NCBI RefSeq assembly: GCF_001839655.2
Contig: NZ_CP056087.1
Location: 3,596,001 to 3,660,000, forward strand
DNA: 64,000 nucleotides
Direction of reading: 5' to 3'
DNA from: Pseudomonas argentinensis
GTDB lineage: Bacteria > Pseudomonadota > Gammaproteobacteria > Pseudomonadales > Pseudomonadaceae
The stretch's first letter is position 1; the number at the start of each line of letters is the position of its first letter. Below, piece after piece: positions 52,301 through 63,370 of this stretch. The position numbers were made by a program, and so were the translations under genes. The notes beneath the pieces were generated by a model. It was not told the origin of the DNA and did no database searches. It saw only the letters and a list, made by a program, of their open reading frames with translations.

Positions 52301-54238
52301 GCGCACGATGTGCACGAAGGCGTCCTGCAGGGTGTCGTTGAGCTGCTGGATGTCGAGCTTCATGCCTTCGGGGTAGGTGAAGGCGAAATCGTGAATCCAG
52401 AATTCGCGACCGTTCTGGTGCTGCAGGCGATAAGGGAATTCACCCAGCACGCGCAGGCCGAGGTTCTCCAGCACCGGCAGCACGTCGGACAGCGCCAGCG
52501 GCGTATCGGCGTGGTACAGCTTGCAGTGCAGCTGACGCTCACCCGGCACCAATGGCTGGTAGAAGCTCATCACCAGCGGGCGTTCCTCGGAGAGGCTGCG
52601 CAGGTGCTGCATGTCCACCACTGCCGAGTGCGGCGCGAAGCGCTCGCGGTAACCGGCCGGGAAGCTTTTCGGGAAATCGCTGAGCACCCGGGTGCCCTTG
52701 GCTTCGCCGAAGTTCTCCACGGCCAGGGCGGCGTAGTCGTCGGTCCACGAGCGGCAAGCCTGGACGACTTCGCGCTCGAGTTGCTGGGGGTCGATGTCCA
52801 GCTTGTTCTTCGGGTCCACGCGCAGGATGAACTGCACACGGGCCAGCACCGACTCGGAGAAGTAGGTCCAGAACTCGCAGTCGCTGGCCTGCAGGCGGTC
52901 GACCAGCACCTGCTGGATACGCAGGCGGGTTTCGGTGGAGTAGATGTCCCGCGGCACGTAGGCCAGCGCGTAGACGAAGCGGCCGTAGGGGTCGAAGCGC
53001 AGGAACAGGCGCACCTTGTTGCGCTCCTGGATCTGCACGATCGACAGCGCCGTGCTGGCCAGTTCGTCGACCGGCGTCTGGAACAGGTCGTCGCGCGGCA
53101 GCACTTCAAGAACCTTGACCAGCTCCTTGCTCAGGTGACCCTGGGAAATGAACCCGGAGCGCTTCTCGACCTCGGCGACCTTGCGGCGGATATAGGGAAT
53201 ATCACGCACGCTCTCGCTGTAGGCGGTCGAGGTGTAGATGCCGAGGAAGCGGCACTCCTTGACCACCTTGCCGGTGGCATCGATTTCACGGATGGAGACG
53301 AAGTCCGGGTAGGCCGGGCGGTGCACGCGGCTTGGTTGCGCAGCCTTGGCGAACGACAGCAGGGTGGGCTCGCGCAGGTAGGCCAGCGCGTAGGGTTCGA
53401 TATGCAGGTCGTCCTTGCTCAGGCCGCTGCGCAGGCGCTTGGACAGGCCCAGCAGCGCGCTTTCGTCGTACTGCAGGTGGCCGCCATCGACGGCGTCGTG
53501 AACGGTGAATTCCTCGTAGCCGAGAAAGGTGAAATGGTTGTCCTGCAGCCAGGCGAGAAACACCTTGATCTCTTCCAGCTCGGCCGGGTCGGCGCTGCCA
53601 TGACCGAAGGTGCCGTCACCCAGCTTGCCCAGCAGTTCCTGGGCCTTGGCCTTCATGGGCTGGAAGTCGGCCACGCTCAGGCGTACTTCCTCGAGCACTT
53701 CGAGCAGGGTCTTCTGCAACGACTTGATCTCGACGTTGCTGGCGCAGCGGTTGATCTCCAGGAACATCAGCGACTCGCGGCTGACGCCCTCGCCCGTGCT
53801 GCCCTTGGGCAGCAGTTCGAGCAACGCGCCCTGGGCATCGCGGCGCACGCTGAGCACGCTGTTCTGCAGGGTATGGATACTGTAGCCACGACGCTTGAGT
53901 TCGATACGCACGGAGTCGACCAGGAACGGGATGTCCGGGTGCAGCACTTCGATGCCGGTATGGGTGCTCTGCCAGCCGTGCTTTTCATAATCGGGGTTGA
54001 AGATGCGAACCTGGGGCTGGGCGGGGTCGAACTGGGCCAGCAGGCGCCAGGCAGAAAGGGTGCAGCCAACGAGGTCGGAAAGTCGCCGCTGAGTCAGCTC
54101 TTCGAGGGCGATGATGCCAAAGAACTGTTCGGCGAACAGGGCCACTTGTGGCTGGTCCTGCTCGCTGACGTGCTGCGCCAGGGCCGCTTGCAGTTGATGC
54201 TGGAAGTCGGCTTTGCTGGCCGCGGTGAAGAACGCCAT
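49370..54238 (-). CDS. gdhB: NAD-specific glutamate dehydrogenase, 180-kDa class
   Basis: 1622 residues, the size of the large bacterial NAD-GDH. The N-terminal ~700 residues hold ACT-like regulatory regions. The catalytic core follows, with [69 protein letters not shown] and [20 protein letters not shown]. The helical C-terminal ~450 residues are specific to this class. It deaminates glutamate to 2-oxoglutarate, feeding carbon and ammonium when amino acids are the food; in P. aeruginosa it is induced by arginine. A single intact frame. Confidence 0.96.
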   Translation of the reverse strand: [1622 protein letters not shown]

Positions 54239-54518
54239 GCTTGTACTCCGTCTGTAGGCTTGGTAAGTGCGATTGTTGTTTCCGTACGTAGTTCAACCTT
54301 AGACCGGCTACCTGCAAACGCTACCAGATACGCAATGACGCGCCGGTCACAGGCGCCCGACGAGCTTAACGAGGCAGGGGCAGTGCACGCTTGCGGTGCA
54401 GCGACATTTTCGTTCACGCCGCCTGCACCACGGCAGACATCGTACAACTGCTTGCGCTGTAGTGGCACAGCGCCTAGAGTTTGGCGTCAATAAAAATAAA
54501 GCCAATCGGACACCGCCC

Positions 54519-56402
54519 ATGCCACTATTCCTCTCCTGGAAGCAGAAGTTTCGCCTGCTGATCTTGATAACCCTCTCCAGCCTGGCGCTGATGACGGCCG
54601 CCTCCTTCTGGGCCAGCCAGACCCTCGGCAACGCCCTGCAGGCCAGGGAAAACGCCACGGCCTATGCCGGCGCCTCGGCCGCGCTGATGAACCAATGGCT
54701 CAAGCTGGGCGCCGAACGGCGACGCCTCACGCCCGATGACGAAACGCGCTTTCAGGACAGCCTGACCGCGCTGGCCGCGCGTTCCCGACAATACGCCGAG
54801 CGCGCCGCGGGCCTGGGTGATGATGCCGTCATCGGCAGCTCCCGGCAGATCGACGAGCTGCTGAAGGAAGATATCCGCCTGCAGCACAGCTGGCTGGAAC
54901 AGTCCCACGAGCTGGGCCTGACGCCATTCGACGGACAGCGCGCCAGGCTTGCCGAGAGCGGCAAGGGCCTTGAGCGGGTGAGCATCAGCCTGATCCAGGC
55001 ATCGATCGCCGAAGCCTTGAGCAACCAGCGTGACTACCTGGCCACCTTCGACGAGACCTATGCCGAGCGTGTACGCACGGCGCTGGCCGATCTGCAGACG
55101 CGCATCGTCGAACTGGAATGGCAGGACAGTCAGGTCGGCAAGGCGGTGGCCGCCTATACCGCGGATTTCGCCGCCGCGGATGCTATGATCCAGCACATCG
55201 CCACCACCGAAAAGCACCTGTTCGACCAAGGCCGGCAGATCGAGAACAGCATCGAAGCCCAAGGCGTTCATCTGCAACAGAACCTGCTGGCCAACGCCAC
55301 TCGCCAGGCCGAACAGGCGCGCAGCACCGCCAACTGGGCCATGGGCCTGACCTTCGTACTGGTGTCGCTGTTCATGCTGCTCACCCTGGGCCGTGCGTCG
55401 CGCCTCCTGATGTCGCAGTTGGAGCGGGTCAACCGCCTGCTCGCCCAGGTCGCGGCGGGCAATCTCACCGTGCGGATCGACGTCGGCCACAACCACCGTG
55501 ACGAATTCAATCAACTGGGCAGCGCCTCGAACCAGATGACCCAGGGCATCGCCGGGGTGATTCGCCAGGTGCTCGACGGCAACCAGCAGCTCAACCAGCT
55601 GCACAGCTACCTCAATGACGCCATGCGCCGCCTCGAGGAGAACAGCACCCAGGTGGAGATGCAGACCGAGCAGGCCGCCTCGGCTTCCCAGCAGATTTCC
55701 GCCACCGTCCACGAGATGGCCCAGCGCACCACCGACGTCGGCAACGCCACCCAGGCGGCCTACCAGTCGGCGCGCAACGGCGCCTCGGTGATCAATGCCA
55801 GCGCCGACAACATGCGCTGCCTCTCGCGGCTGATCCAGGACAGCCACGCCCAGGTCAGCGCCCTCAGCCAGTCGAGCACCCGAGTCACCAGCATCATCGA
55901 CGTGATCAACGGCCTGGCCGACCAGACCAACCTGCTGGCCCTCAATGCCGCCATCGAGGCGGCCCGGGCTGGCGAGGCCGGCCGCGGCTTCTCGGTGGTC
56001 GCCGATGAAGTGCGCTCCCTGGCCCAGAAGACCGTGGCGGCGACCACCGATATCGCAGTGATCGTCAACGAACTGCGCCAGCAGACCCAGCAGATCGACC
56101 AGTTGATGAACAGCGGTCTCGACCTGGCGATGCAGGGCGAGCGCAGTTCCGCTGAAGTGGCCCAGGCCATCGACGGCATCACCGGCTCCATGGAACACCT
56201 GAGTGCGGAGATGAATCAGGTGGTAGTGGCCATCGAGCAGATTTCCTGCACCACCGAGGAGATCGCCGCCAAGGTCGAGGACATCAACCTGCACACCGGC
56301 AAGACCAAGACCCTGCGCCTGAGCCTGGACGAACACACCCGGGGCCTGTCGCGCCAGGTCGAGGCGCTCAACCACAGCGCCGGCCAGTTCCGTATCGCCT
56401 GA
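54519..56402 (+). CDS. Methyl-accepting chemotaxis protein
   Basis: 627 residues. One membrane segment near residues 12-32, a large periplasmic domain (about 33-290) that looks all-helical (possibly of the helical bimodular type), a second segment ([19 protein letters not shown]), a HAMP region and a cytosolic signalling domain with the hairpin tip [35 protein letters not shown]. The ligand is unknown. Start at 54519 ([14 protein letters not shown]), without a strong ribosome site. It is divergent from gdhB. Confidence 0.92.
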   Translation: MPLFLSWKQKFRLLILITLSSLALMTAASFWASQTLGNALQARENATAYAGASAALMNQWLKLGAERRRLTPDDETRFQDSLTALAARSRQYAERAAGLGDDAVIGSSRQIDELLKEDIRLQHSWLEQSHELGLTPFDGQRARLAESGKGLERVSISLIQASIAEALSNQRDYLATFDETYAERVRTALADLQTRIVELEWQDSQVGKAVAAYTADFAAADAMIQHIATTEKHLFDQGRQIENSIEAQGVHLQQNLLANATRQAEQARSTANWAMGLTFVLVSLFMLLTLGRASRLLMSQLERVNRLLAQVAAGNLTVRIDVGHNHRDEFNQLGSASNQMTQGIAGVIRQVLDGNQQLNQLHSYLNDAMRRLEENSTQVEMQTEQAASASQQISATVHEMAQRTTDVGNATQAAYQSARNGASVINASADNMRCLSRLIQDSHAQVSALSQSSTRVTSIIDVINGLADQTNLLALNAAIEAARAGEAGRGFSVVADEVRSLAQKTVAATTDIAVIVNELRQQTQQIDQLMNSGLDLAMQGERSSAEVAQAIDGITGSMEHLSAEMNQVVVAIEQISCTTEEIAAKVEDINLHTGKTKTLRLSLDEHTRGLSRQVEALNHSAGQFRIA

Positions 56403-56552
56403 GCCGGTGCCGGCCGCGTACTCCGGTATGCGGCTGGCGACCGGGTCACAGACCGCATCCGGCTCGCATGGCTTAACGCCCCTGCCTTCGATTATCATGG
56501 GCGGCCCTGACGAGCGGGGTTCGTCGCTCGCGATTCGTATCTGGACAGCCCC

Positions 56553-58461
<1,909 letters not shown>

Positions 58462-58465
<4 letters not shown>

Positions 58466-58956
58466 ACCCGCTGGATCAGCTCGAGCCGCTGATCGCACCC
58501 ACCGCCATCGGCTGGTGGCCGCCGGCGCCCGGCTGGTGGCTGCTCGCCGTGCTGATCCCGGTCATGGGCTGGCTTGCCTGGCGCCTGCTGCCGCGGCTGC
58601 CCCGGCCGCGCCGCAGGCAGGCGGTCGAGCAGCCCCTCGACCCGTTGCGCGAAGCGGCCCTGCAGGAACTGCAGCGCCTGAGCAAACCCTACGACGGCGC
58701 CGCCGCCGGCCCCTGGCTGCAGCAGCTCAACGGCCTGCTCAAGCGCCTGTGCCGCGAGCGCTACCCGGACAGCCACAGCCATACCCTGAGCAGCCGCGCC
58801 TGGCTGGCGTTTCTCGACAACCGCTGCCCGGCCGCCGGGCTGACGCGCTGGATGATCCTCGTCGAGGGCGCCTACAAGCCGCAGTGCACGCTCGACGACA
58901 AGGCCATCGAAGGCCTGTACCAGGCCGTCGCCACCTGGATTCGCAAGCATGTTTGA
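58462..58956 (+). CDS. DUF4381 domain protein
   Basis: 164 residues. An N-terminal membrane segment (WWLLAVLIPVMGWLAWRLL) is preceded by a Trp/Pro-rich opening (TAIGWWPPAPG) and followed by a helical cytosolic domain with LKRLCRERYPDSHSHTLSSRAWLAFLD. This is the DUF4381 family, always found between DUF58 and BatA-like genes in such operons. Its exact role is unknown. It overlaps neighbours by four and eight bases. Confidence 0.9.
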
Positions 58957-59980
58957 GTTCGCCTGGCCATGGCTCTTCCTGCTCGCCCCCCTGCCCTGGC
59001 TGCTGCGCCTGTGGTTGCCGGCGGCCGACAGCGGCGAGGCGGCGCTGCAGGTGAGTTTTCTCGGCGAACTGGAAACCCTCTCCGGGCGCCGCGCCCGCCT
59101 GCAGCTGCCGCCCTGGAAGAAACAGGTGCACTTCGCCCTGCTCTGGTTGCTGCTGCTGATCGCCGCCGCGCGCCCCGAATGGGTCGGCGAGCCCTTGCCG
59201 CTGCCAGCCAGCGGGCGCGACCTGCTGATCGCCGTCGACGTGTCCGGCTCCATGGATTACGCCGACATGCGCCTGGAGGACGAGGAGGTCAGCCGTCTGA
59301 CCCTGGTCAAGCAGCTGATCGGCGACTTCATCGATGGCCGCACCGGCGACCGCGTCGGGCTGATCCTGTTCGGCAGCCAGGCCTACCTGCAGGCGCCGCT
59401 AACCTTCGACCGGCAGACGGTGCGTACCTGGCTCGACGAAGCGGTGATCGGCATCGCCGGGCAGAACACCGCGATCGGCGACGCCATCGGCCTGGCGGTC
59501 AAGCGCCTGCGCCAGCGCCCGGCCGACAGCCGGGTGCTGGTGCTGATCACCGACGGAGCCAACAATGGCGGGCAGATCGAACCGATGACCGCCGCTCGCC
59601 TGGCCGCCGAAGAAGGCGTGACCATCTACCCCATCGGCATCGGTGCGGACCCGCAGCAGGCCGGCAACTTCGCCGCCTTCGGCCTCAACCCGAGCCTGGA
59701 CCTGGATGAGCCGAGCCTGCGCGCCATCGCCGACCTCACCGGCGGCGAATACTTCCGCGCCCGCGATCAGCACGAGTTGCAGAGCATCGAAGCGACCCTC
59801 GACCGCCTCGAACCAGTCGCCCAGCAGCCGACCCTGGCACGCCCGGCCCAGGCGCTGTATGCCTGGCCGCTGGCCGCCGCCCTGCTGCTGAGCCTGGCGC
59901 TGGTGATCCGCAGCCTGTGGCCTCAGCTGCGCCAGCAGTTGGTGAACATCGGCCAGCGCCTGGGGGGCAAGAGGCCATGA
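58949..59980 (+). CDS. BatA-like VWA membrane protein
   Basis: 343 residues. Two N-terminal membrane segments (about 5-23 and 62-76), a VWA domain with an intact metal site (Asp97-Val-Ser-Gly-Ser101-Met, then Thr and Asp in TDGANNGG), and one C-terminal segment (about 308-326). BatA of Bacteroides-type aerotolerance operons has the same layout; in proteobacteria the operon is linked to envelope stress. It likely binds MoxR on the cytosolic or periplasmic side through the VWA domain. Confidence 0.92.
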   Translation: MFEFAWPWLFLLAPLPWLLRLWLPAADSGEAALQVSFLGELETLSGRRARLQLPPWKKQVHFALLWLLLLIAAARPEWVGEPLPLPASGRDLLIAVDVSGSMDYADMRLEDEEVSRLTLVKQLIGDFIDGRTGDRVGLILFGSQAYLQAPLTFDRQTVRTWLDEAVIGIAGQNTAIGDAIGLAVKRLRQRPADSRVLVLITDGANNGGQIEPMTAARLAAEEGVTIYPIGIGADPQQAGNFAAFGLNPSLDLDEPSLRAIADLTGGEYFRARDQHELQSIEATLDRLEPVAQQPTLARPAQALYAWPLAAALLLSLALVIRSLWPQLRQQLVNIGQRLGGKRP

Positions 59981-61722
59981 GCGATTTGTTGCCCCACCTG
60001 CTGCGCCCCTGGTGGCTGCTGGCGTTGCCGGTGCTGGCCTGGCTGCTGTGGTTGCTGGCGCACCGCGAAACCCGCAGCGGCCGCTGGCAGACCTTGCTGC
60101 CATCCGCCTTTCACGCCGTGCTGTTGCGTGGTGGGCGCGGCCGCCGCAGCCGTCTGCCGCTGGTCATCCTGGCGCTGGCCTGGCTGTTGACCACCCTGGC
60201 ACTGGTCGGGCCCAGCTGGCAGCGCATCGAGCAGAACGACGTCAAACCCGCAGACCCGCTGGTGGTGATGCTCGAACTGACGCCGCAGATGCTGGCCAGC
60301 GACGCCTCGCCCAACCGCCTGGCACAGGCCCGTCGCAAGCTGCTCGACCTGCTGCAGGCCCGTGGCGATGCGCAGACCGCCATCGTGGTGTACGCCGGCA
60401 GCGCCCACACCCTGGTGCCGCTGTCCGATGACCTGGGCACCAGCCGCAACCTGCTCGAAGCGCTCAAGCCGTCGATCATGCCGGAGCCCGGCAAGCGCGC
60501 CGACCTGGCGGTGGCCAGGGCCCTGGAACTGCTCAAGGGCGGCGCCCAGGGCCAGGGCCGCCTGCTGCTGATCACCAGCAGCCTGGACGACGACGAACGC
60601 AGCGCCATCGCCAGGCTGCTCGGCAGCCGCGGCGAGCGCCTGCGCATCCTCGGCGTGGGCAGCAGCGAAGGTGCGCCGATCGTGCAGGAAGACGGTACCT
60701 TCATGAAGGACGAGCAAGGCGCCATCCTCATGCCGCGTCTGGATGTCAGCGGCTTGCGGCAGTTCGCGGCGAGCGTTCGCGGCCAGTACCGCAGCATCAG
60801 CCTCGACGAGCGTGACCTGCGCAGCCTCGGCCTGCTCGACGGCCCCTCGCAGCTGCGTGACAACGGCCACAAGACGCAACTGCGCAGTTGGGCCGACCAG
60901 GGCTACTGGCTGCTGCTGCCGCTGTTGCTGCTGGCCGCCTGCGCCGGGCGCCGCGGCTGGCTGCTGTGCCTGCCGCTGGTGCTGCTCGGCACCCCGCAAA
61001 CCGGCATGGCCATGAGCTTCGACGACCTCTGGTGGCGTGCCGACCAGCAGGGCCAGCGCCTGCTCGACGCGGGTCGCCCCAAGGAGGCCGCCGAGCGCTT
61101 CGAGGACCCGCACTGGCGCGGCACTGCGCTCTATGAGGCGGGCGACTATGCGGCGGCCGCCGAACAGTTCGCCAAGGACGACAGCGCGCCTTCGCTGTAC
61201 AACCGCGGCAACGCCCTGGCCCGCAGCAACGAGCTGGAAGCGGCCATCGACGCCTACGAACGGGCCCTGGAAATCGACCCGCAGCTGCACCAGGCGGCCA
61301 AGAACAAGGCGCTGGTCGAGGAACTGCTGCGCCAGCGCCGACAGCGGGCCGAACAGCCGGATGGCGACGAAGATCAGCAGCCCGAAGACAAGCCTGATGG
61401 GCAGCAGCCACCCGGCCAATCCTCGGCCGCCAGCGAAGACCAGCAGCAGAGCGGCCAGGGCCAGCCATCGCCACCCCAGGAGCAGTCACCGCCAGCGGAT
61501 GAACAGCCCCAACCGGGTCAAGCTGGCGAAGCCGATGACCAGGCCGAGCCGGCGCAGGCCACCCCACCGGGCAGCGAAGCACAAGAAGCCGACACGCCAC
61601 TCGATGGCGAGCGGCGCCAGGCTCTGGAACAATGGTTGCGGCAGATTCCCGATGACCCGGGCGAATTGCTGCGCCGCAAATTCTGGTATGAACAGCAACA
61701 GCGTCAGGAACAAGCCCGATGA
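59977..61722 (+). CDS. BatB/BatC-like fusion: degenerate VWA plus TPR
   Basis: 581 residues. Two N-terminal membrane segments precede a VWA-like domain whose metal site reads MLELTPQM instead of DxSxS, so metal binding is probably lost. Two more membrane segments follow near residue 310-345, then tetratricopeptide repeats (ALYEAGDYAAAAEQFAKDD, LYNRGNALARSNELEAAIDAYERALEID). About 100 residues of Gln/Pro/Glu/Asp-rich disordered chain lead to a short conserved end (RRQALEQWLRQIPDDPGELLRRKFWYEQQQR). It joins what are two genes (batB, batC) in Bacteroides. Confidence 0.9.
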   Translation: MSDLLPHLLRPWWLLALPVLAWLLWLLAHRETRSGRWQTLLPSAFHAVLLRGGRGRRSRLPLVILALAWLLTTLALVGPSWQRIEQNDVKPADPLVVMLELTPQMLASDASPNRLAQARRKLLDLLQARGDAQTAIVVYAGSAHTLVPLSDDLGTSRNLLEALKPSIMPEPGKRADLAVARALELLKGGAQGQGRLLLITSSLDDDERSAIARLLGSRGERLRILGVGSSEGAPIVQEDGTFMKDEQGAILMPRLDVSGLRQFAASVRGQYRSISLDERDLRSLGLLDGPSQLRDNGHKTQLRSWADQGYWLLLPLLLLAACAGRRGWLLCLPLVLLGTPQTGMAMSFDDLWWRADQQGQRLLDAGRPKEAAERFEDPHWRGTALYEAGDYAAAAEQFAKDDSAPSLYNRGNALARSNELEAAIDAYERALEIDPQLHQAAKNKALVEELLRQRRQRAEQPDGDEDQQPEDKPDGQQPPGQSSAASEDQQQSGQGQPSPPQEQSPPADEQPQPGQAGEADDQAEPAQATPPGSEAQEADTPLDGERRQALEQWLRQIPDDPGELLRRKFWYEQQQRQEQAR

Positions 61723-63359
61723 CCCGCCTGCTCTGCACCCTGCTTTTCTGTTTGCTGGCATGGCAGGCCAGCGCGCAGGAGTTTACCGCCAGCGTCGACC
61801 GCAGCCGGCTGAACCTGGGCGAAAGCCTGGACCTGACCCTCGAATCGGCGGATGCCACCGAGTTCGGCAAGCCCGACCTGACCCCCCTCGACGAACTGTT
61901 CGACGTACTCGGCACGCGCCAGGTCAACCGCCTGACCACCCTCGATGGCAAGGCGCGCGCCAGCACCCGCTGGATCGTCACCCTCCGCCCGCGACACAGT
62001 GGTTATGTCGTGGTGCCGCCACTGCGCCTGGGTGACGCGCAGACCCAGCCCATCAGCCTGCACGTGGTCGAGGCCAGCAGCCAGAATGCCGACGAGCAGA
62101 TGGCGCCGGTATTCATCGACGCCAGCCTGGATCATGAAAGCGTTTACGTGCAGGCGCAGAGCGTGCTGACCCTGCGCATCTACCACTCGGTATCGCTGTA
62201 CGACGACAGCAGTCTGACACCGCTGGAGATCGCTGACGCGCGGGTCGAATCCCTGGGCGAACCGCGCACCTACGAGCAGGACATAGGCGGCGTGCGTCAC
62301 GGTGTGATCGAGCTGCGCTATGCCATCTTCCCGCAGAAGAGCGGCCAGTTGACCATCCCCGGTCAGGTGTTCAGCGCCACCCTGGCCGACCGCAGCAGCC
62401 GCAACGGTTACGCGCCATTCGGGCCGCGCCCGGGCAAGGTCACCCGCGTGCGTTCGCCGGAGATTCCCCTGACGGTCAAGGCCAAGCCGGCGGACTACCC
62501 GGCCGACGCGCCCTGGCTGCCGGCACGCGCCCTGAGCCTGGCCGAGGCCTGGAGCCCGGAGCCGGGCCAGGTAAAGGTCGGCGACTCGCTGACCCGCAGC
62601 CTGATGCTCAAGGCCGATGGCCTGTCCAGCGCCCAGCTGCCGCCGCTGCCGGCGACCCAGGTGGAAGGCCTGCGCCGTTACCCCGATCAGCCGCAGCTGA
62701 ACAACGAGGCCAGCGAGCGTGGAGTGATCGGCAGCCGCGAAGAGCGCGAGGCGCTGGTCGCCAACAAGGCCGGCACCCTGGAGTTGCCCGCCGTGGATGT
62801 GGTGTGGTGGAACACCCATGAGGATCGCCTGGAGCACACCAGCCTGCCGGCGCGCACGCTGAATGTGGCCGCTGACCCTGCGCTGAGCGTCGACCAGCCG
62901 GTGGAAACCCGCCCACGCGAAAGCAGCGCCGTAGACGTGCTGCTATGGCCTTGGCAGCTGAGCAGCGTGCTGCTCGCCCTGACCACCCTGCTCGGCTTCG
63001 GTCTGTGGTGGCATGCGCGCAGCCAGCCGGCGGTGCAGCGCAGCGCCCAGGTCGGGCCCAGCCCGCGCACCCTGCTCGACGACCTCAAGCGCGCCTGCCT
63101 GGCCAACGACAGCCAGGCAACCCGCCAGGCCCTCGACGCCTGGGCGCGCCAGCAACCGGAAACCCTGGCCGACATGGCCGCCCGCTTCGCGCCGCTGTCC
63201 GACGCCCTGGACGGCCTCAATGGCGCGCTGTACAGCGAAGCCGGTCAGCATTGGCAAGGCAAGCAGCTGTGGCAGGCCATCGGCGAACTGCCGGCGGCGG
63301 AAAAAACCCAGGACAGCGGCCAAGACAGCGGCCAGTTGCCACCGCTCTACCCGCGCTGA
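61719..63359 (+). CDS. BatD-like periplasmic protein
   Basis: 546 residues. A signal peptide (cut after ASA) precedes beta-rich Ig-like domains (QEFTASVDRSRLNLGESLDLTL, typical of BatD oxygen-tolerance proteins), a C-terminal membrane segment (LLWPWQLSSVLLALTTLLGFGLWW) and a ~120-residue helical cytosolic tail. It should bridge the periplasm with the VWA proteins. It overlaps the TPR gene as ATGA. Last gene of the moxR operon. Confidence 0.9.
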   Translation: MTRLLCTLLFCLLAWQASAQEFTASVDRSRLNLGESLDLTLESADATEFGKPDLTPLDELFDVLGTRQVNRLTTLDGKARASTRWIVTLRPRHSGYVVVPPLRLGDAQTQPISLHVVEASSQNADEQMAPVFIDASLDHESVYVQAQSVLTLRIYHSVSLYDDSSLTPLEIADARVESLGEPRTYEQDIGGVRHGVIELRYAIFPQKSGQLTIPGQVFSATLADRSSRNGYAPFGPRPGKVTRVRSPEIPLTVKAKPADYPADAPWLPARALSLAEAWSPEPGQVKVGDSLTRSLMLKADGLSSAQLPPLPATQVEGLRRYPDQPQLNNEASERGVIGSREEREALVANKAGTLELPAVDVVWWNTHEDRLEHTSLPARTLNVAADPALSVDQPVETRPRESSAVDVLLWPWQLSSVLLALTTLLGFGLWWHARSQPAVQRSAQVGPSPRTLLDDLKRACLANDSQATRQALDAWARQQPETLADMAARFAPLSDALDGLNGALYSEAGQHWQGKQLWQAIGELPAAEKTQDSGQDSGQLPPLYPR

Positions 63360-63370
63360 AGGGAGCCACC

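Noticed and set aside
50891..54493. 1200-residue open frame antisense to gdhB
   Set aside because: A long antisense frame is expected by codon bias in high-GC DNA; gdhB on the other strand is complete and conserved.
59383..59625. Small antisense frame inside batA
   Set aside because: Mirror of the VWA domain codons without a start signal.
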